In this document: one piece after another, positions 63,069 through 64,000 of the stretch | How positions within the stretch are numbered: the first letter of the stretch is position 1 | How the letters are laid out: each line of letters starts with the position of its first letter | NCBI GenBank assembly: GCA_002840125.1 | Contig: PGZF01000005.1 | Coordinates: 620,001 to 684,000, forward strand | Reading direction: 5' to 3' | Length of the DNA stretch: 64,000 nt | Source of the DNA: Gammaproteobacteria bacterium HGW-Gammaproteobacteria-15 | GTDB lineage: Bacteria > Pseudomonadota > Gammaproteobacteria > Enterobacterales > Alteromonadaceae | Translations under genes and position numbers: made by a program | The notes under the pieces: generated by a model | The model's database searches: none | The model's input: the letters and a program-made list of their open reading frames with translations, nothing else | Told to the model about the DNA's origin: nothing

Positions 63069-63854
63069 TTAGAACTGGCCGATAACGCCTACGCTATACA
63101 CTTTGTAGCCAGAGCTATCAGCGTTGCTGCCAAAACCGGCTTCTAATGCCCAGCTGCGGTTAAAGAAGTGCTTAGCATTCAGGCTGTAGTTGTCAACTTT
63201 GTCGTAAGACACACCAACTGAGGTCATTGCATTGAAATAGTAATCTGCTTCTGTTGCCCAATATGAGCGGCCATCGTTATCCGCCAGCGTTACGCCAACA
63301 GCAATATAACGGCCATCATTCAAACCGGCGAAGTACTTGCTGCTGATACCGTAAAAGTCGAACTCGTCATCGGTATAAGCTGTAAAACCAACATAGTCAT
63401 TACCCTGCAACTGGTAGTTGTAACTGGCAGAGAACTGGTAAGCAGCGCTTGTATCTTTTGGCTTGATAGCCTGCGCACGGATAATAAAGTTCTCAGACAC
63501 CAAGTAGCCCAGGCCGATTTGGTTAGCATAATTACCACTGACACGGCTATGTGCTGCAGAAACTACCAGGCCGTTTTGTGCGAAATACTCTCCGCCAATA
63601 GCCCACACATTGTTATCATCACGATATGCCGCAGAAACGTTGGTTACTTTATTAATGTATTCAAACTGATCTAAAGGCCCTAAGGTCACTTTTTTATCGA
63701 AAAAATAAGTACCGTCCAGGCTCCAGTTTGTTTCGTTATCACCGCTTACACGAATATGATCAGCACTCACTCCAGTGAATAATTGATACTCTTCTGCAGA
63801 TACTACTGCAGAGGCAGCCAGTGCGATAACAGGTAATACATATTTTAACGTCAT
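63069..63854 (-). CDS. Putative outer-membrane porin (beta-barrel)
   Basis: A 261-residue protein with a signal peptide (~1-20, ending AVVSAEE) and a run of alternating aromatic/hydrophobic strands (AYRDDNNVWAIGGEYF; YQFSASYNYQL; YKVYSVGVIGQF) that ends in phenylalanine, as expected for a small outer-membrane barrel. I do not recognise a specific substrate family. Its promoter region (63855-64000) is AT-rich and holds nothing else I can name. Confidence 0.8.
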   Translation of the reverse strand: MTLKYVLPVIALAASAVVSAEEYQLFTGVSADHIRVSGDNETNWSLDGTYFFDKKVTLGPLDQFEYINKVTNVSAAYRDDNNVWAIGGEYFAQNGLVVSAAHSRVSGNYANQIGLGYLVSENFIIRAQAIKPKDTSAAYQFSASYNYQLQGNDYVGFTAYTDDEFDFYGISSKYFAGLNDGRYIAVGVTLADNDGRSYWATEADYYFNAMTSVGVSYDKVDNYSLNAKHFFNRSWALEAGFGSNADSSGYKVYSVGVIGQF

Positions 63855-64000
63855 TGTTTTTATTCCCTAAGTTGGTAATTGCGGCGCGCATACTAACGGC
63901 GGGAAATACAAATGTAAAACATAAATTCAAATTAAATTCACAAAATTGTCTAAATGTGTACTTTTTGAGCATTATCATAGATAAACCAGCCACACTCATT

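Overview
The window looks like chromosomal DNA of a free-living aquatic gammaproteobacterium of the Alteromonadales / Rheinheimera-Alishewanella type. This is inferred from the dense TonB-dependent receptors, AT-rich Fur-like boxes, PepSY iron reductase-like genes, LacI-regulated phosphorylase sugar cluster, E. coli-like qorB, uvrA and ssb, and moderate GC. I saw no rRNA, tRNA, CRISPR array, insertion sequence or prophage.

Layout. 1-2.1 kb: the end of an alpha/beta hydrolase gene translationally coupled to an ABC-2 exporter pair. 2.2-7.8 kb (minus): a TonB-dependent siderophore-type receptor leading an operon with an ABC ATPase and two DUF3526-type ABC permeases. 8-9.2 kb: a DUF2235 hydrolase fused to a PilZ domain. 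9.3-11 kb: an SDR and a FAD oxidoreductase. 11-20.2 kb: an iron island with two TonB receptors, two PepSY membrane proteins and an OmpR-type two-component system, with Fur-like boxes in the promoters. 20.3-28 kb: short-chain fatty acid transporter, DUF4168 protein, NtrB/NtrC-like pair, qorB with a divergent LysR regulator, and a glycerate kinase-like protein. 28-31.4 kb: a GH16 lipoprotein behind a perfect 22-bp palindrome, then another Fur-boxed siderophore receptor. 31.4-32.4 kb: an LLM flavin oxidoreductase.

32.6-46.0 kb is the most striking region, a fructan utilisation locus built on a Bacteroidetes-style SusC/SusD pair. It holds a surface lipoprotein GH32 with two tandem N-terminal modules, SusC, SusD and a secreted GH32 on the minus strand, then fructokinase and a ROK repressor on the plus strand, and a sugar-porter MFS. 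A shared TTTAGTTAWT motif occurs in its intergenic regions and may be the regulator's operator.

46.2-59.5 kb carries ssb and a YajR-type MFS on one side and uvrA on the other. Between them lies a disaccharide phosphorolysis cluster (permease, GH65 phosphorylase, beta-phosphoglucomutase, LacI repressor, sugar TonB receptor) with three TTGCAATCG-type LacI operators. A dispersed hairpin repeat occurs in inverted orientation at its inner and outer edges.

59.6-64 kb: a RelE/HigB-HigA-like toxin-antitoxin pair, a membrane methyltransferase, a DUF4143-type ATPase preceded by three 28-bp palindromic units at an exact 32-bp period, an HNH endonuclease and a porin-like outer-membrane protein.
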